This document shows positions 44,231-52,610 of a stretch of 64,000 nt of DNA, piece after piece. A program made the translations under genes and the position numbers. Every line of letters begins with the position of its first letter. The first letter of the stretch is position 1. Below the pieces are notes generated by a model. It saw only the letters and a program-made list of their open reading frames with translations. It was not told where the DNA came from and did no database searches. The stretch lies in contig JAFTIZ010000004.1 of assembly GCA_017456645.1 (NCBI GenBank), forward strand, positions 1 through 64,000, given 5' to 3'. Source of the stretch: Oscillospiraceae bacterium. GTDB lineage: Bacteria > Bacillota > Clostridia > Oscillospirales > Oscillospiraceae.

Positions 44231-45462
44231 CGGATCTTTCTTCCTTCCAGATAATATCGTTTTTCACGGGCGTGACCCATAGAGAAGGTCTTTCTCGGCA
44301 GTGCGCCGCCGGAAATGACACCACGGAACAGCTGATGCTTTTCCATAGCGGGCAGCAGGAATCCCACAGAACGTTCCTTGCGCGCCAGTTCCTTAACTTC
44401 ATCATCGCCGTGGATGTAGTCGATCACGCCGGCATTCTCCGACAGCCAGCCATCGAGGAATTCCTGCAGCACCGCCACAGCCAGCTCTGCGCGAGCCTTG
44501 TCCAGATATACCGTGCCGCTCTCTTCGCCCATGACCCACTGCACCGGATAGCCACCCTCGGCGCAAACGGCGTTCAGGTCGCTCAGCAGCTTTTTGCCGT
44601 CCACATCCATAACAATGCGATGAATGGGGGCAAAAACCAGAGAAGGATCGTGGATATTTTCCAGCTCCACCAGACTGTAACGGGCAGGATGAGCGGAAAG
44701 ATCCGCATCCGGGTTCGCCGCCTTCAGCGCCTCGTAGCAGCTTTTTGCTGTAGCCAAAGAGTGATTTCCGTCGCCCACAGCCAGCAGCACAGAGCCGTTC
44801 AAATCGGCATACTTGCTGTCCACAGTTTCTGCAAAGGCAGTCATGCGTGCGTCAAAATCAGCCGCAGCCTGACCCTGAACCAGCCAGCCGGAAATATGGC
44901 CGCCCTGTTCCATCAGATCGAAATCGTAAAGCATAGGCAATGTATCCCGAATTGCGGCAATGGGCTCGATGAGGGTCTTACCGTCATCGTCGCACAGCAT
45001 CAGCACATGGGGCAGCTCAATGGGCGCATCCTTTCGCACCCGCTGACGGGGCGGAATACGCTCCAGAACAGTCTTTTCCGTGGCACGGATCGCAGATGTG
45101 GAGCCTGCGTGATAATCATATTCCTCCAGATCCACCACACCCAGCAGGCCGGGACGGACAGAGCCATCGGCCAAGGTGCGCTCAACATAAATAAAAGAAT
45201 TGGGATAAAGCGTAAATACCTCTTCGCTCAAATACCGCTCCATAGCGGTGTTGATGTCCTTGACCGTATCCGCCTCGGAGGTTCTGCCCAGCTCTGCTTC
45301 CGGCAGTATCAGGTGAATCGTGGAAGGACTCTCCCCTGCGGTCTGCCGAACCCGCTGCCAGTAGGCAGGATCAGAGGTGAACTGGTCGCAGGCGATCACC
45401 GCCCATTTTTCCATATCGGCATTGCGCGGAAGCAAAATGTCCGCACTCTTAAAAACACTCAT
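44227..45462 (-). CDS. DUF1015 family protein
   Basis: Cytosolic protein of unknown function found widely in anaerobes. The 411-residue product begins FKSADILLPRN and shows the conserved features of the family, including WAVIACDQFTSDPAYW, the GLLGVVDLEEYDY segment, and VGDGNHSLATAK with its conserved DGNH near residue 240. ATG 45462 is chosen because AAGGA lies eight bases upstream; the upstream extension to 45582 crosses the promoter. It overlaps ispE by four bases, an association without an obvious functional reason. Confidence 0.9.
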   Translation of the reverse strand: MSVFKSADILLPRNADMEKWAVIACDQFTSDPAYWQRVRQTAGESPSTIHLILPEAELGRTSEADTVKDINTAMERYLSEEVFTLYPNSFIYVERTLADGSVRPGLLGVVDLEEYDYHAGSTSAIRATEKTVLERIPPRQRVRKDAPIELPHVLMLCDDDGKTLIEPIAAIRDTLPMLYDFDLMEQGGHISGWLVQGQAAADFDARMTAFAETVDSKYADLNGSVLLAVGDGNHSLATAKSCYEALKAANPDADLSAHPARYSLVELENIHDPSLVFAPIHRIVMDVDGKKLLSDLNAVCAEGGYPVQWVMGEESGTVYLDKARAELAVAVLQEFLDGWLSENAGVIDYIHGDDEVKELARKERSVGFLLPAMEKHQLFRGVISGGALPRKTFSMGHAREKRYYLEGRKIR

Positions 45463-45495
45463 ACGAACGTTCCTTTCGAATTTGTTTCCTGTGCC

Positions 45496-45524
45496 ATTAT
45501 AGCTTAAAACCGAAATAACGTCAA
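45496..45524 (-). promoter_or_regulatory. Promoter of the DUF1015-ispE unit
   Basis: On the minus strand TTGACG (45524-45519) and TATAAT (45501-45496), spacing 17 nt. Confidence 0.7.
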
Positions 45525-45594
45525 TGTAAAAGTATAATTCCGTCGTCTTTGGGAAATCTATCATCGACCCAATCATGAACACGGAGGTAAATCT

Positions 45595-45804
45595 ATGCTT
45601 GATACGTTAGCTTTGATTCTTTCCATCATCGGCTGTGCCAACTGGGGACTGGTTGGCATCTTCCAGTTTGACCTTGTAGCGTGGCTGTTTGGCGGTCAGG
45701 ATGCTCTGCTGAGCCGGATCATTTATACCATCATCGGTCTGGCCGGTCTGTGGTGCATTTCGTTCCTGTTCCGCAGAAGCCGCTGCGGCATTGACGAGGA
45801 CTAA
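45595..45804 (+). CDS. DUF378 small membrane protein
   Basis: A 69-residue inner-membrane protein of unknown function with two helices (LALILSIIGCANWGLVGIF, about 5-23; IIYTIIGLAGLWCISFLF, about 42-59). The GCANWGLVGIFQFDLVAWLFG signature is that of DUF378 (YuzA-like). GGAGG lies nine bases before ATG. It is monocistronic and ends at a strong terminator. Confidence 0.9.
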   Translation: MLDTLALILSIIGCANWGLVGIFQFDLVAWLFGGQDALLSRIIYTIIGLAGLWCISFLFRRSRCGIDED

Positions 45805-45836
45805 AAAAGGAGCTGCCAAAGGGCAGCTCCTTTTTC
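45804..45836. terminator. Bidirectional terminator between DUF378 and the Ig-like protein gene
   Basis: A 14-bp stem AAAAAGGAGCTGCC (45804-45817) with GGCAGCTCCTTTTT (45822-45835), AAAG loop. A/T tracts on both sides allow termination in both directions. Confidence 0.9.
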
Positions 45837-45850
45837 TATGTTTGGTTGGC

Positions 45851-47290
45851 TCAGCCGCTGACACGGACAAAGATCACAAAGGTAATGCCACCATACTCAG
45901 CAGTAATGGTGCAGGTACCCTTCTGAATGCCGGTTACCTGATTGCCGCTAATAGAGCAAACAGTATCATCGGAGAACGTCCACACAACATCATTCACGGG
46001 CTTTTCCAGCTCTGCATCCTGAACGATGGTCAATCTGAATTTGCCGTTGACCGTCAGAGATACATCCGCGGAATTAGGCTGGCCGTTATACTGGTAAACG
46101 GGCTCAGCGCCGTTGATTCTCAAGAAATACTCCTGAGGGTCAGCGGGAGTATCGGGAGTATCAGGGGTATCCGGCGTGTCAGGCTGATCAGGATCCTCGG
46201 TGGGGAAATCGATGGGATCGCCGTTAATGCGAACGATACAGCTGTATGTATTACCGGCATATTCGCAGGAAATAACGATGTGGCCGGTAACGGGCTTGTA
46301 GCACGTAATGGTGTTGCCCTCAATCAGAACATAACCGTCCTTGGAGGCGGTCCAGACAACGTTCATCGCCTCGCCGGACTCATCCACGACCTTCAGCGTG
46401 AAGGAGCCGCCGGTCTTAAAGGTAGCCTCGCAGGAATAATCGCCGATGGGGTAAGCAGGCTTGGTGCCGTTAAGTCTGAGCTCGTACTTAGTTTCAGCAG
46501 GTTCAGAGGGCGTGGTGGGCTGGGAGGGCTCAGCGGGAGTCGTGGGGACATCGGTTCCGTTCAGAACGCAGGAAACGGTGCATTGTTTCATAAAGTCACC
46601 GCAGGTGACAGTGATCACCGCCTCGCCGTCACCAACCGCCGTAACGCGACCGGTGGCATCGACCTTGGCAACACTTTCATCGCTGGAAACGAACTTCACT
46701 TCATCGGTGGTATCAATGGGCTCTACAGAGAAACTCAGCTGCATGGTACCGCCCTGCTCCACCAGCGTGATCTTGTGATCAACAGACAGAGAGGTGCAAG
46801 GCACCCGAACGCCGGTAAATTCCGTAGGCGAGGTGCTGCTCTCGGTGGGAGAAGTGGTAACCACGGGAGTGGTGGGATCGTTGGTTCCGAAAATATCAAA
46901 ATGTACAATGGCAATGTAACTGGCAACGGCAATGATCGCCAGCAACAGCACCACCACGATCACGATCAGACCACGGTTGGAGGAAGGCTCGTCATCAACG
47001 TCATCATAGTCGTAATCATCATAATCTTCCTCTTCCGGCTCCGGCTCGGAGACCCGCACGGGAATCTCAACGGGAACGGGCTGGATTTGCGCAGCCTTCA
47101 GGCGCTTGCGCACATTTGCCTTGGAGAAGCGGCCGCCCTTGGTGGGGGTATAGCCATTGCCCTCCTGAGAATCGGATGTATTTCCTGCGGATGTGTGACC
47201 GCTGTCCGCACGGGCGCAGCCACAGATCGGACACTGGGCAGCCGTTTCGGGATAGCCAATGCCACAAACATCGCAAATGACTTTTTCCAT
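45851..47290 (-). CDS. Membrane protein with zinc ribbon and bacterial Ig-like domains
   Basis: Function unknown. The 479-residue product has a cytosolic N-terminal zinc ribbon (CDVCGIGYPETAAQCPICGC, about 5-24), a basic segment, an acidic run (EEEDYDDYDYDDVDDE), one membrane helix (about 80-102, IVIVVVLLLAIIAVASYIAIVHF), and outside it three or four BIG2-like domains with the VAKVDATGRVTAVGDGEAVITVTC type signature. A TPDTPDTPDTP linker precedes the last domain. ATG 47290 is chosen because GGAGG lies eight bases upstream. It diverges from the kinase-like gene, which has the same cytosol-membrane-beta domain plan. Confidence 0.85.
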   Translation of the reverse strand: MEKVICDVCGIGYPETAAQCPICGCARADSGHTSAGNTSDSQEGNGYTPTKGGRFSKANVRKRLKAAQIQPVPVEIPVRVSEPEPEEEDYDDYDYDDVDDEPSSNRGLIVIVVVLLLAIIAVASYIAIVHFDIFGTNDPTTPVVTTSPTESSTSPTEFTGVRVPCTSLSVDHKITLVEQGGTMQLSFSVEPIDTTDEVKFVSSDESVAKVDATGRVTAVGDGEAVITVTCGDFMKQCTVSCVLNGTDVPTTPAEPSQPTTPSEPAETKYELRLNGTKPAYPIGDYSCEATFKTGGSFTLKVVDESGEAMNVVWTASKDGYVLIEGNTITCYKPVTGHIVISCEYAGNTYSCIVRINGDPIDFPTEDPDQPDTPDTPDTPDTPADPQEYFLRINGAEPVYQYNGQPNSADVSLTVNGKFRLTIVQDAELEKPVNDVVWTFSDDTVCSISGNQVTGIQKGTCTITAEYGGITFVIFVRVSG

Positions 47291-47338
47291 GTTTGAACCT
47301 CCATTCCGGCGCGGAACCTCCACGCCAACATCTTCGTC

Positions 47339-47367
47339 ATTATAGCATCGTTTTCCAAAGAAAACAA
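47339..47367 (-). promoter_or_regulatory. Promoter of the zinc-ribbon/Ig-like gene
   Basis: On the minus strand TTGTTT (47367-47362) and TATAAT (47344-47339), spacing 17 nt. Between it and the divergent promoter at 47511 (about 143 bases) I see no other feature. Confidence 0.6.
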
Positions 47368-47510
47368 CTACCCCCAATCACAATTTACAAAAAATTATTG
47401 TTAACCGTCCGTGAACAATGCAAAATTTGTCGAAGTTTCCGTATTTTTTGTATTTTCTTGCCCATAGTCCATCTTCCGCCCCGAAAGAACGGAAAAATAT
47501 CAGAAAGCAG

Positions 47511-47539
47511 TTGCAATTTTCATCGATCTAATTTATGAT
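47511..47539 (+). promoter_or_regulatory. Promoter of the kinase-like gene
   Basis: TTGCAA (47511-47516) and TATGAT (47534-47539), spacing 17 nt. Confidence 0.65.
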
Positions 47540-47564
47540 ATACAGAGTTAACATAAAGGAGGCG

Positions 47565-50525
47565 ATGGAATTGTCAGAGCCTATGCTCGTATCTCCCCTG
47601 CTGGACGGCTTTGTCCTCGGCGAGCCCATCAGTGATCACCACGGTGTCCGCTGCTGCCCTGCCATCCGGCAAGGCACCAACGAACGTTACATCGTAAAAA
47701 TTATTTCCATCCCCGCATCACAAGTCCGGCTGGATGCCCTTCTGCTGACCGGCGCCTGCTCCAATGAGGAACAGGCTCTGGCCTACTTTAAGGAACTGGC
47801 CGACGGCGTGATCGGAGAAACAGATATATTGAAGCAGCTGAGCCAGCTGGAGGGCTTCCTGCCCTACACAGGCTTGCAGATCCGGCAGATGGAGGACGGC
47901 ATCGGTTATGATGTCTATCTCATCAGCCCCTACAAGCAAGCTCTGGATAAGCTGATGGCAACTCAGCCCCTGACACATCTGTCCGCTGTCAATCTGGGTC
48001 TGGATCTGTGCGCAGCCCTGACGGTCTGCCGTCGCGCGGGGTATTTGTATGCGGATCTGAAGCCGTCCAACATTTTCCTGACGGAAACCCAGGGCTATCG
48101 CATCGGCGACCTTGGTTTCATTCCCATGGCTTCTTTGAAGTTCGCGTCTCTGCCGGAAAAATACCGCAGCAGCTATACCGCCCCTGAGATCACCGACGCA
48201 ATGTCCAGCCTGAACACCGGCATGGATATTTATGCTCTGGGTCTTGTGCTGTATCAGGCATACAACAACGGTCAGCTTCCCTTCGACGGTGCCGCGCCGG
48301 CGGTAGAGCTCCCCACCCCCATGTATGCCGATTATGAGATGGCAGAGATCATTCTCAAGGCCTGCGCTCCCGATCCTGCGGATCGCTGGCAGGATCCTGC
48401 CCAGATGGGTCAGGCGCTGGTGGATTATATGCAGCGCAACAGCATCAATGATACCCCCATCATCCCCGCTCCCGTAGTGATTGATGACCCTCAGGAAGAA
48501 CCGGAGGAAACTTTCCTGTCCGAGGAAGAAAACACCGAAGAACTGGCTGAGCTGCTGGCCATGATACCCGATGAGGTCGAGCCTGCGCAGCTGTCCATGG
48601 AGCCCGGCGAGGAAGCATCCCTGGAAGTCACCGAGGAAGTCGCTCCCGAAGCCCCCTCCGCACCTGCTGAAGATGACTGGATCGACTCTGATCAGCTGAC
48701 CTTCCTAGGAGCAGATGCCGCATCCGATGGTCTGCATGCAACCGGCGTGACCAACGAAGTGGCTCAGATGCTGGCGCAGGCGGACGATCTGATCGCCCAT
48801 GAGCTGCCGGAGCCTGTTGTTGCTCCCGCTCCCATCGAGGTTGCCGTTCCTCCCCTCGTCACCGACGAGCCGGAGATGGATGAGGAAATCACAGAAGAGA
48901 TTCCCGTCATCCTTCCCGAACCGGAAGCGGATGCGGAAGAAACCGACGACGCCTCCGCCGAAGATGAGGAAGAAATCCCCTATGATGAGGATGACACATA
49001 CGCTGAATCTCCCAAGAAAGGCCACCGTTGGATCGCCGCTGCCATTGCCGCGGTGGTGCTGATACTCATCGGCATCGGCGCATACGTATGGTATGATAAC
49101 TACTATATTCAGAGGGTTTACGCCTTTGAGGTTCAATATCAGGCAGGTCAGATTCATGTCGCCGTAAATGCGGACATCGACAACAGCCTGCTGACCGTTG
49201 TCTGTACCGACACCTACGGCAACACCAAGCGCTGCCCCGTTACCAATGGCACCGCTGTCTTCGGCGACCTGAACCCCTCCACGCAGTACCGCCTGCGGCT
49301 GGAGATCTCCGGCTTCCACAAGCTTGAGGGCCCCACCTCCGGTGTTTACACCACCCAGGAACAGACCTCTATCGTGGACTTCACCGCCATTTGCGGTCCT
49401 GAAGACGGGTCTGTCATTCTGAATTTCTCCGTCTCTGGGCCTGAATGTGACAGCTGGATCATCGCTTACAGCGCCGCCGGTGAAGCGGAACGTACGCAGG
49501 AGTTTACCGGTCACATGGTCACGATCTATGACCTGACCCCCGGTGCTGAGTACACCTTCCGCTTCGTACCGCCGGAAGACAAGACCTTTAGCGGCAACAC
49601 CGAGCTGACCTATACCGCTCAAAACATCCTCTACGCCGAAGATCTGACCATCACTGCCTGCGGCAACGGCTCCCTGACCGTTTCCTGGCAGGCTCCTGCG
49701 GAAATGACCGGCAAGCAATGGGTGGTTCGCTGCTACGATCATGCGGGCTATGACAAATCTGTCACCACCTCTGAAACCACCGTGACCTTCACAGATCTAG
49801 ATCAAAGCAACGGCTACACCATCATAGTCACCGCCGAGGGCATGACCCAGAGTGCCAGCACCTCCGTTTCCGCCGCTCCCGTCACCGTTACCGACTATAC
49901 CGCCACCGTTATCGATCCGTGGACAATGGATCTTACATGGGAGTTTAGCGGCACAGCGCCTGCCGGAGGCTGGATTCTGCTGTGCAGTGTCAATGGCGGC
50001 GAAGCCAATCGCATCAACTGCCCTGAGGCCAAAGCACAAATCACCCTCGCTCCCGGCAGTACATATGTCTTTACAGCTATTGCCGCCGGCGAAACCGATA
50101 GCTTTGGCGAATCCTTTACCTACGGCCCCGTAGAGGTAGCAGGTTTTGAAGGGTTCGGCGTTACCGCAGCTAATATGACTCTGTCTTCCGTCCTGCGACC
50201 CGACAAAGCAAACTGGAACTACAAAAACCTAAAACAGGAAGACTACAAAACCACTTTCACTTCCGGTGAAAACATCTCCCTTGTAGCCCACCTGAGCACC
50301 ACCTATGCCACATCCAACACCCCCGTTGACATTACCTACGTGGTGCATCAGTCCAATGGAAGCGCTGTCAGCATTGACAGCCAGAGTATTGCATGGCGCA
50401 GTATGTGGTATCAGCGCTACTGCGAGCTGGATCTGCCCGTTGTACCCACTCAGGCCGGCGATTACACCGTTGATCTCTATTTCAGCGGTATGTATGTAGG
50501 CTCCGTTTCCTTTACCATTACTTAA
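47565..50525 (+). CDS. Membrane Ser/Thr kinase-like protein with fibronectin III-like external domains
   Basis: Probable transmembrane protein kinase. The 986-residue product has a kinase domain (about 1-290): K45 in YIVKIIS, catalytic loop YADLKPSN with D164, DLG with D182 in place of DFG, and APE in TAPEITD. The His-Arg of the HRD motif is replaced by Tyr-Ala, and the glycine loop is weak. A long acidic linker (about 300-485) leads to one helix (about 488-508) and an outer region of about 475 residues with four FN3-like repeats and a final Ig-like domain. PASTA domains are absent. AAGGAGG is only two bases before ATG 47565; a TTG at 47571 has better spacing and may be the true start. Confidence 0.85.
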   Translation: MELSEPMLVSPLLDGFVLGEPISDHHGVRCCPAIRQGTNERYIVKIISIPASQVRLDALLLTGACSNEEQALAYFKELADGVIGETDILKQLSQLEGFLPYTGLQIRQMEDGIGYDVYLISPYKQALDKLMATQPLTHLSAVNLGLDLCAALTVCRRAGYLYADLKPSNIFLTETQGYRIGDLGFIPMASLKFASLPEKYRSSYTAPEITDAMSSLNTGMDIYALGLVLYQAYNNGQLPFDGAAPAVELPTPMYADYEMAEIILKACAPDPADRWQDPAQMGQALVDYMQRNSINDTPIIPAPVVIDDPQEEPEETFLSEEENTEELAELLAMIPDEVEPAQLSMEPGEEASLEVTEEVAPEAPSAPAEDDWIDSDQLTFLGADAASDGLHATGVTNEVAQMLAQADDLIAHELPEPVVAPAPIEVAVPPLVTDEPEMDEEITEEIPVILPEPEADAEETDDASAEDEEEIPYDEDDTYAESPKKGHRWIAAAIAAVVLILIGIGAYVWYDNYYIQRVYAFEVQYQAGQIHVAVNADIDNSLLTVVCTDTYGNTKRCPVTNGTAVFGDLNPSTQYRLRLEISGFHKLEGPTSGVYTTQEQTSIVDFTAICGPEDGSVILNFSVSGPECDSWIIAYSAAGEAERTQEFTGHMVTIYDLTPGAEYTFRFVPPEDKTFSGNTELTYTAQNILYAEDLTITACGNGSLTVSWQAPAEMTGKQWVVRCYDHAGYDKSVTTSETTVTFTDLDQSNGYTIIVTAEGMTQSASTSVSAAPVTVTDYTATVIDPWTMDLTWEFSGTAPAGGWILLCSVNGGEANRINCPEAKAQITLAPGSTYVFTAIAAGETDSFGESFTYGPVEVAGFEGFGVTAANMTLSSVLRPDKANWNYKNLKQEDYKTTFTSGENISLVAHLSTTYATSNTPVDITYVVHQSNGSAVSIDSQSIAWRSMWYQRYCELDLPVVPTQAGDYTVDLYFSGMYVGSVSFTIT

Positions 50526-50581
50526 CCCTCATCAGCCTGCCGTCCATGCGGAAAGCTGAACTACCTTAGGAGGAAACTGAT

Positions 50582-51355
50582 ATGATTGAAAATGTATTCA
50601 AAGAACTTTCCGCCCTGCCTCAGGTAGAGGCCATCGCTTTGGGTGGCTCCCGCGCAGGCACCCATTTTGACGAGAAGTCCGACTATGATATCTACCTTTA
50701 CTGCACCGCTCCCGTCACCGAAGCGGAGCGGCGCGCCATTTTGTCCAAATACTGCTCCTATGTGGAATACAGCAATCATTACTGGGAACTGGAGGACAAC
50801 GGCACCTTCAATGACGGTATCGATTTTGATCTGCTGTTTCGGAATCTGGATGATTTCACTGCCGGTGTTGCACAGGTCGTGGAGCAGTGTCAGCCCTGCA
50901 ACGCCTATACCACCTGTATGTGGCATAATCTGATCACTTGCAAGATCATTTATGACGCTTCCGGACGGCTGACCGCCGCAAAAGAGCGGTTCAACGTCCC
51001 TTACCCCGAACAGTTGAAAAAGAATATTATCGAACGTGGGTGGAATTTACTCCACGCGTCCATGCCTGCTTACGAGCACCAGATCAAAAAAGCCGCCCTG
51101 CGAGGCGATCTGGTCAGTGTAAACCACCGTATTGCCGCGTATCTTGAAACCTACTTCGACGTTCTGTTTGCTCTCAACGGCAAGACACACCCCGGCGAAA
51201 AACGGCTGGTGCAGCTTTGCAAGGAGGCTTGTCCGATCCTTCCCGATCGGTTTGAGGAAAACCTGAACCGGTTGCTGCAGGATATGTTCTCCTCTCCCGA
51301 AAAGCTAGCCAATGATCTGGACACGATCAAGGCAGAGCTTGCTAAAATCCTGTAA
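50582..51355 (+). CDS. Nucleotidyltransferase-fold protein
   Basis: Cytosolic protein with an N-terminal Pol-beta-type nucleotidyltransferase domain: ALGGSRAGTHFDEKSDYDIYLY (about 18-40) has the GGS motif and the paired Asp, and FNDGIDFDLLF supplies the third acidic residue. The 257-residue length and helical C-terminal half fit families with a DUF4037-type domain. Substrate is unknown; related enzymes include nucleotidyltransferases that modify antibiotics or toxins, but nothing here shows resistance. AGGAGG lies seven bases before ATG. It is between the kinase-like gene and the aromatic operon, without an evident link to either. Confidence 0.82.
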   Translation: MIENVFKELSALPQVEAIALGGSRAGTHFDEKSDYDIYLYCTAPVTEAERRAILSKYCSYVEYSNHYWELEDNGTFNDGIDFDLLFRNLDDFTAGVAQVVEQCQPCNAYTTCMWHNLITCKIIYDASGRLTAAKERFNVPYPEQLKKNIIERGWNLLHASMPAYEHQIKKAALRGDLVSVNHRIAAYLETYFDVLFALNGKTHPGEKRLVQLCKEACPILPDRFEENLNRLLQDMFSSPEKLANDLDTIKAELAKIL

Positions 51356-51371
51356 TTTTTTAGATTTCCTC

Positions 51372-51400
51372 TTGCAAAAATCCACCACCTGTGGTAGAAT
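51372..51400 (+). promoter_or_regulatory. Promoter of the aromatic amino acid operon
   Basis: TTGCAA (51372-51377) and TAGAAT (51395-51400), spacing 17 nt. The short palindrome ACCAC-CT-GTGGT (51384-51395) lies in the spacer and could be an additional operator. The transcript should start near 51407. Confidence 0.7.
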
Positions 51401-51433
51401 GTCCACAGCTAATGTATTCGGAGGCCAATTACT

Positions 51434-51502
51434 ATGGTCAATTCTATCTTTGCCGCACAGTTTTACTTTGGCTACTATTACTTTTTTACCGACAAAAAGT
51501 AA
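51434..51502 (+). CDS. Phe/Tyr-rich leader peptide of the aromatic operon
   Basis: A 22-codon ORF with its own ribosome-binding site (GGAGG 51420-51424, nine bases before ATG). It has five Phe and four Tyr; residues 10-18 read FYFGYYYFF, and it ends in TDKK and TAA. Its likely job is to report aminoacyl-tRNA-Phe and -Tyr supply by ribosome stalling and so control the terminator at 51553-51595. The peptide itself need have no function. Too short for ordinary gene finders, it is supported by position, the SD sequence, composition and the surrounding alternative RNA pairings. Confidence 0.88.
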   Translation: MVNSIFAAQFYFGYYYFFTDKK

Positions 51503-51595
51503 TAGCGATTTGTGCTGCAATGAATTTACAGAAGCTGTAAATACGTAATTCCAAGCGCCGCACGGATCAAAGCCCGTGCGGCGCTTCTATTATTT
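51450..51595 (+). promoter_or_regulatory. Ribosome-mediated transcription attenuator of the aromatic operon
   Basis: Three exclusive pairings are visible. Segment 1 (51450-51459, in leader codons 6-9) and segment 3 (51557-51566, terminator left arm) share GCCGCAC. Segment 2 (TTGTGCTGCAA region, 51510-51520, nine bases after the leader stop codon) can pair with either, each with one C-U mismatch in about ten pairs. Segment 3 also pairs with segment 4 to make the terminator. A ribosome stalled at codons 10-18 would mask segment 1 and let 2:3 form (readthrough); one at the stop codon would mask segment 2 and let the terminator form. A small hairpin (51524-51542) brings segments 2 and 3 together. 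Confidence 0.82.
51553..51595 (+). terminator. Attenuator terminator before aroF
   Basis: A 13-bp perfect stem AAGCGCCGCACGG (51553-51565) with CCGTGCGGCGCTT (51574-51586), eight-nt loop, then CTATTATTT. The aroF ribosome-binding site (AGGAG) starts directly after it at 51596. Confidence 0.9.
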
Positions 51596-51608
51596 AGGAG
51601 ATGTAATT

Positions 51609-52610
51609 ATGATCGCAGTATTGAAACACGGAACCACCCCCGAGCAGACCGACCATCTGATCGCATGGCTGAAGCGGATGAATCTGGATGTCCACATCTC
51701 TCATGGTGCGGAAGTTACCATCCTCGGCCTGATCGGTGACACCAGTCGAGTGGATATGGAGCTGTTGGGAAGTCTGGAGATCGTGGAAGCCGTCAAGCGA
51801 GTATCCGAGCCCTTCAAGCAGGCCAACCGCAAGTTCCACCCCGATGACACCGTCATCGAAGTAGGTGACGTGAAGATCGGCGGCGGTAATTTTGTGATGA
51901 TGGCCGGCCCCTGTTCTGTAGAGTCCGAGGAGCAGATCATTGAGATCGCAAAGGCTGTCAAGGCCTCCGGCGCCAATATTCTGCGCGGCGGCGCGTTCAA
52001 ACCCCGCACCTCTCCCTATGCTTTCCAGGGCATGCAGGGCAAGGGCATTGAGCTGCTTCTGAAGGCCAAGGCCGAAACCGGCCTGCCCATTGTTACCGAG
52101 ATCATGAATATCTCTACTCTGGATCTGTTTGCCGACATCGATATTATTCAGGTCGGTGCCCGGAATATGCAGAACTTCGATCTGCTGAAGGAGCTAGGCA
52201 AGATCAACAAACCGATCCTCCTGAAGCGCGGTCTTGCCAATACGCTGCAGGAACTGCTGATGAGCGCGGAGTATATTATGAGCGAGGGCAACGAGAACGT
52301 GATTCTCTGCGAGCGCGGCATCCGCACCTTCGAGACCGCTACCAGAAATACACTGGATCTTTCCGCAGTTTCCGTGCTCCATGATTTGAGCCACCTGCCG
52401 GTCATCGTTGATCCCAGCCATGCCACCGGCAAGGCCAAGCTGGTGCCTCCCATGGCGGCCGCTGCCACCGCTGCCGGTGCCGACGGTCTTATCATTGAAG
52501 TCCACAACAACCCCGCCTGCGCATTGTGCGACGGCGCTCAGTCCCTGACTCCCGCTCAGTTTGATGAGCTGAGTAAACGGGTTGCGAAAGTTCGGGAGGC
52601 GATCGTATGA
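51609..52610 (+). CDS. aroF: 3-deoxy-7-phosphoheptulonate synthase (DAHP synthase, type I beta)
   Basis: First enzyme of the shikimate pathway; joins PEP and erythrose 4-phosphate. The 333-residue product has an N-terminal ferredoxin-like regulatory domain (about 1-75, as in Thermotoga DAHP synthase, where it mediates Tyr/Phe inhibition) and a TIM barrel with MMAGPCSVESEEQ, GGAFKPRTSPYAFQG, LLKRGLANT and VDPSHATGKAKLV. ATG 51609 is chosen because AGGAG lies eight bases upstream; an upstream ATG at 51576 falls in the terminator. It is the first structural gene after the attenuator, so transcription control and feedback probably act at the same step. Confidence 0.96.
   Translation: MIAVLKHGTTPEQTDHLIAWLKRMNLDVHISHGAEVTILGLIGDTSRVDMELLGSLEIVEAVKRVSEPFKQANRKFHPDDTVIEVGDVKIGGGNFVMMAGPCSVESEEQIIEIAKAVKASGANILRGGAFKPRTSPYAFQGMQGKGIELLLKAKAETGLPIVTEIMNISTLDLFADIDIIQVGARNMQNFDLLKELGKINKPILLKRGLANTLQELLMSAEYIMSEGNENVILCERGIRTFETATRNTLDLSAVSVLHDLSHLPVIVDPSHATGKAKLVPPMAAAATAAGADGLIIEVHNNPACALCDGAQSLTPAQFDELSKRVAKVREAIV

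Noticed and set aside
46135..46190. Short direct repeats (gtatc/gggagtatc type) in the Ig-like protein gene, considered as a CRISPR or minisatellite
   Set aside because: They encode a TPDTPDTPDTP linker in frame; there are no spacers and no cas genes.
45791..47296. A 501-codon open frame on the plus strand opposite the Ig-like protein gene
   Set aside because: The minus strand has a zinc ribbon, membrane helix, BIG2-like domains, RBS and promoter. The plus frame is Gly/Asn-rich and starts in the neighbouring terminator.
50526..50581. A terminator after the kinase-like gene
   Set aside because: Only a weak CAGC...GCTG pairing without a U-tract is visible, so readthrough into the nucleotidyltransferase gene cannot be excluded.
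51312..51548. A 78-codon frame overlapping the aromatic leader region
   Set aside because: It starts inside the nucleotidyltransferase gene, has no RBS, and conflicts in frame with the 22-codon leader, which has better support.
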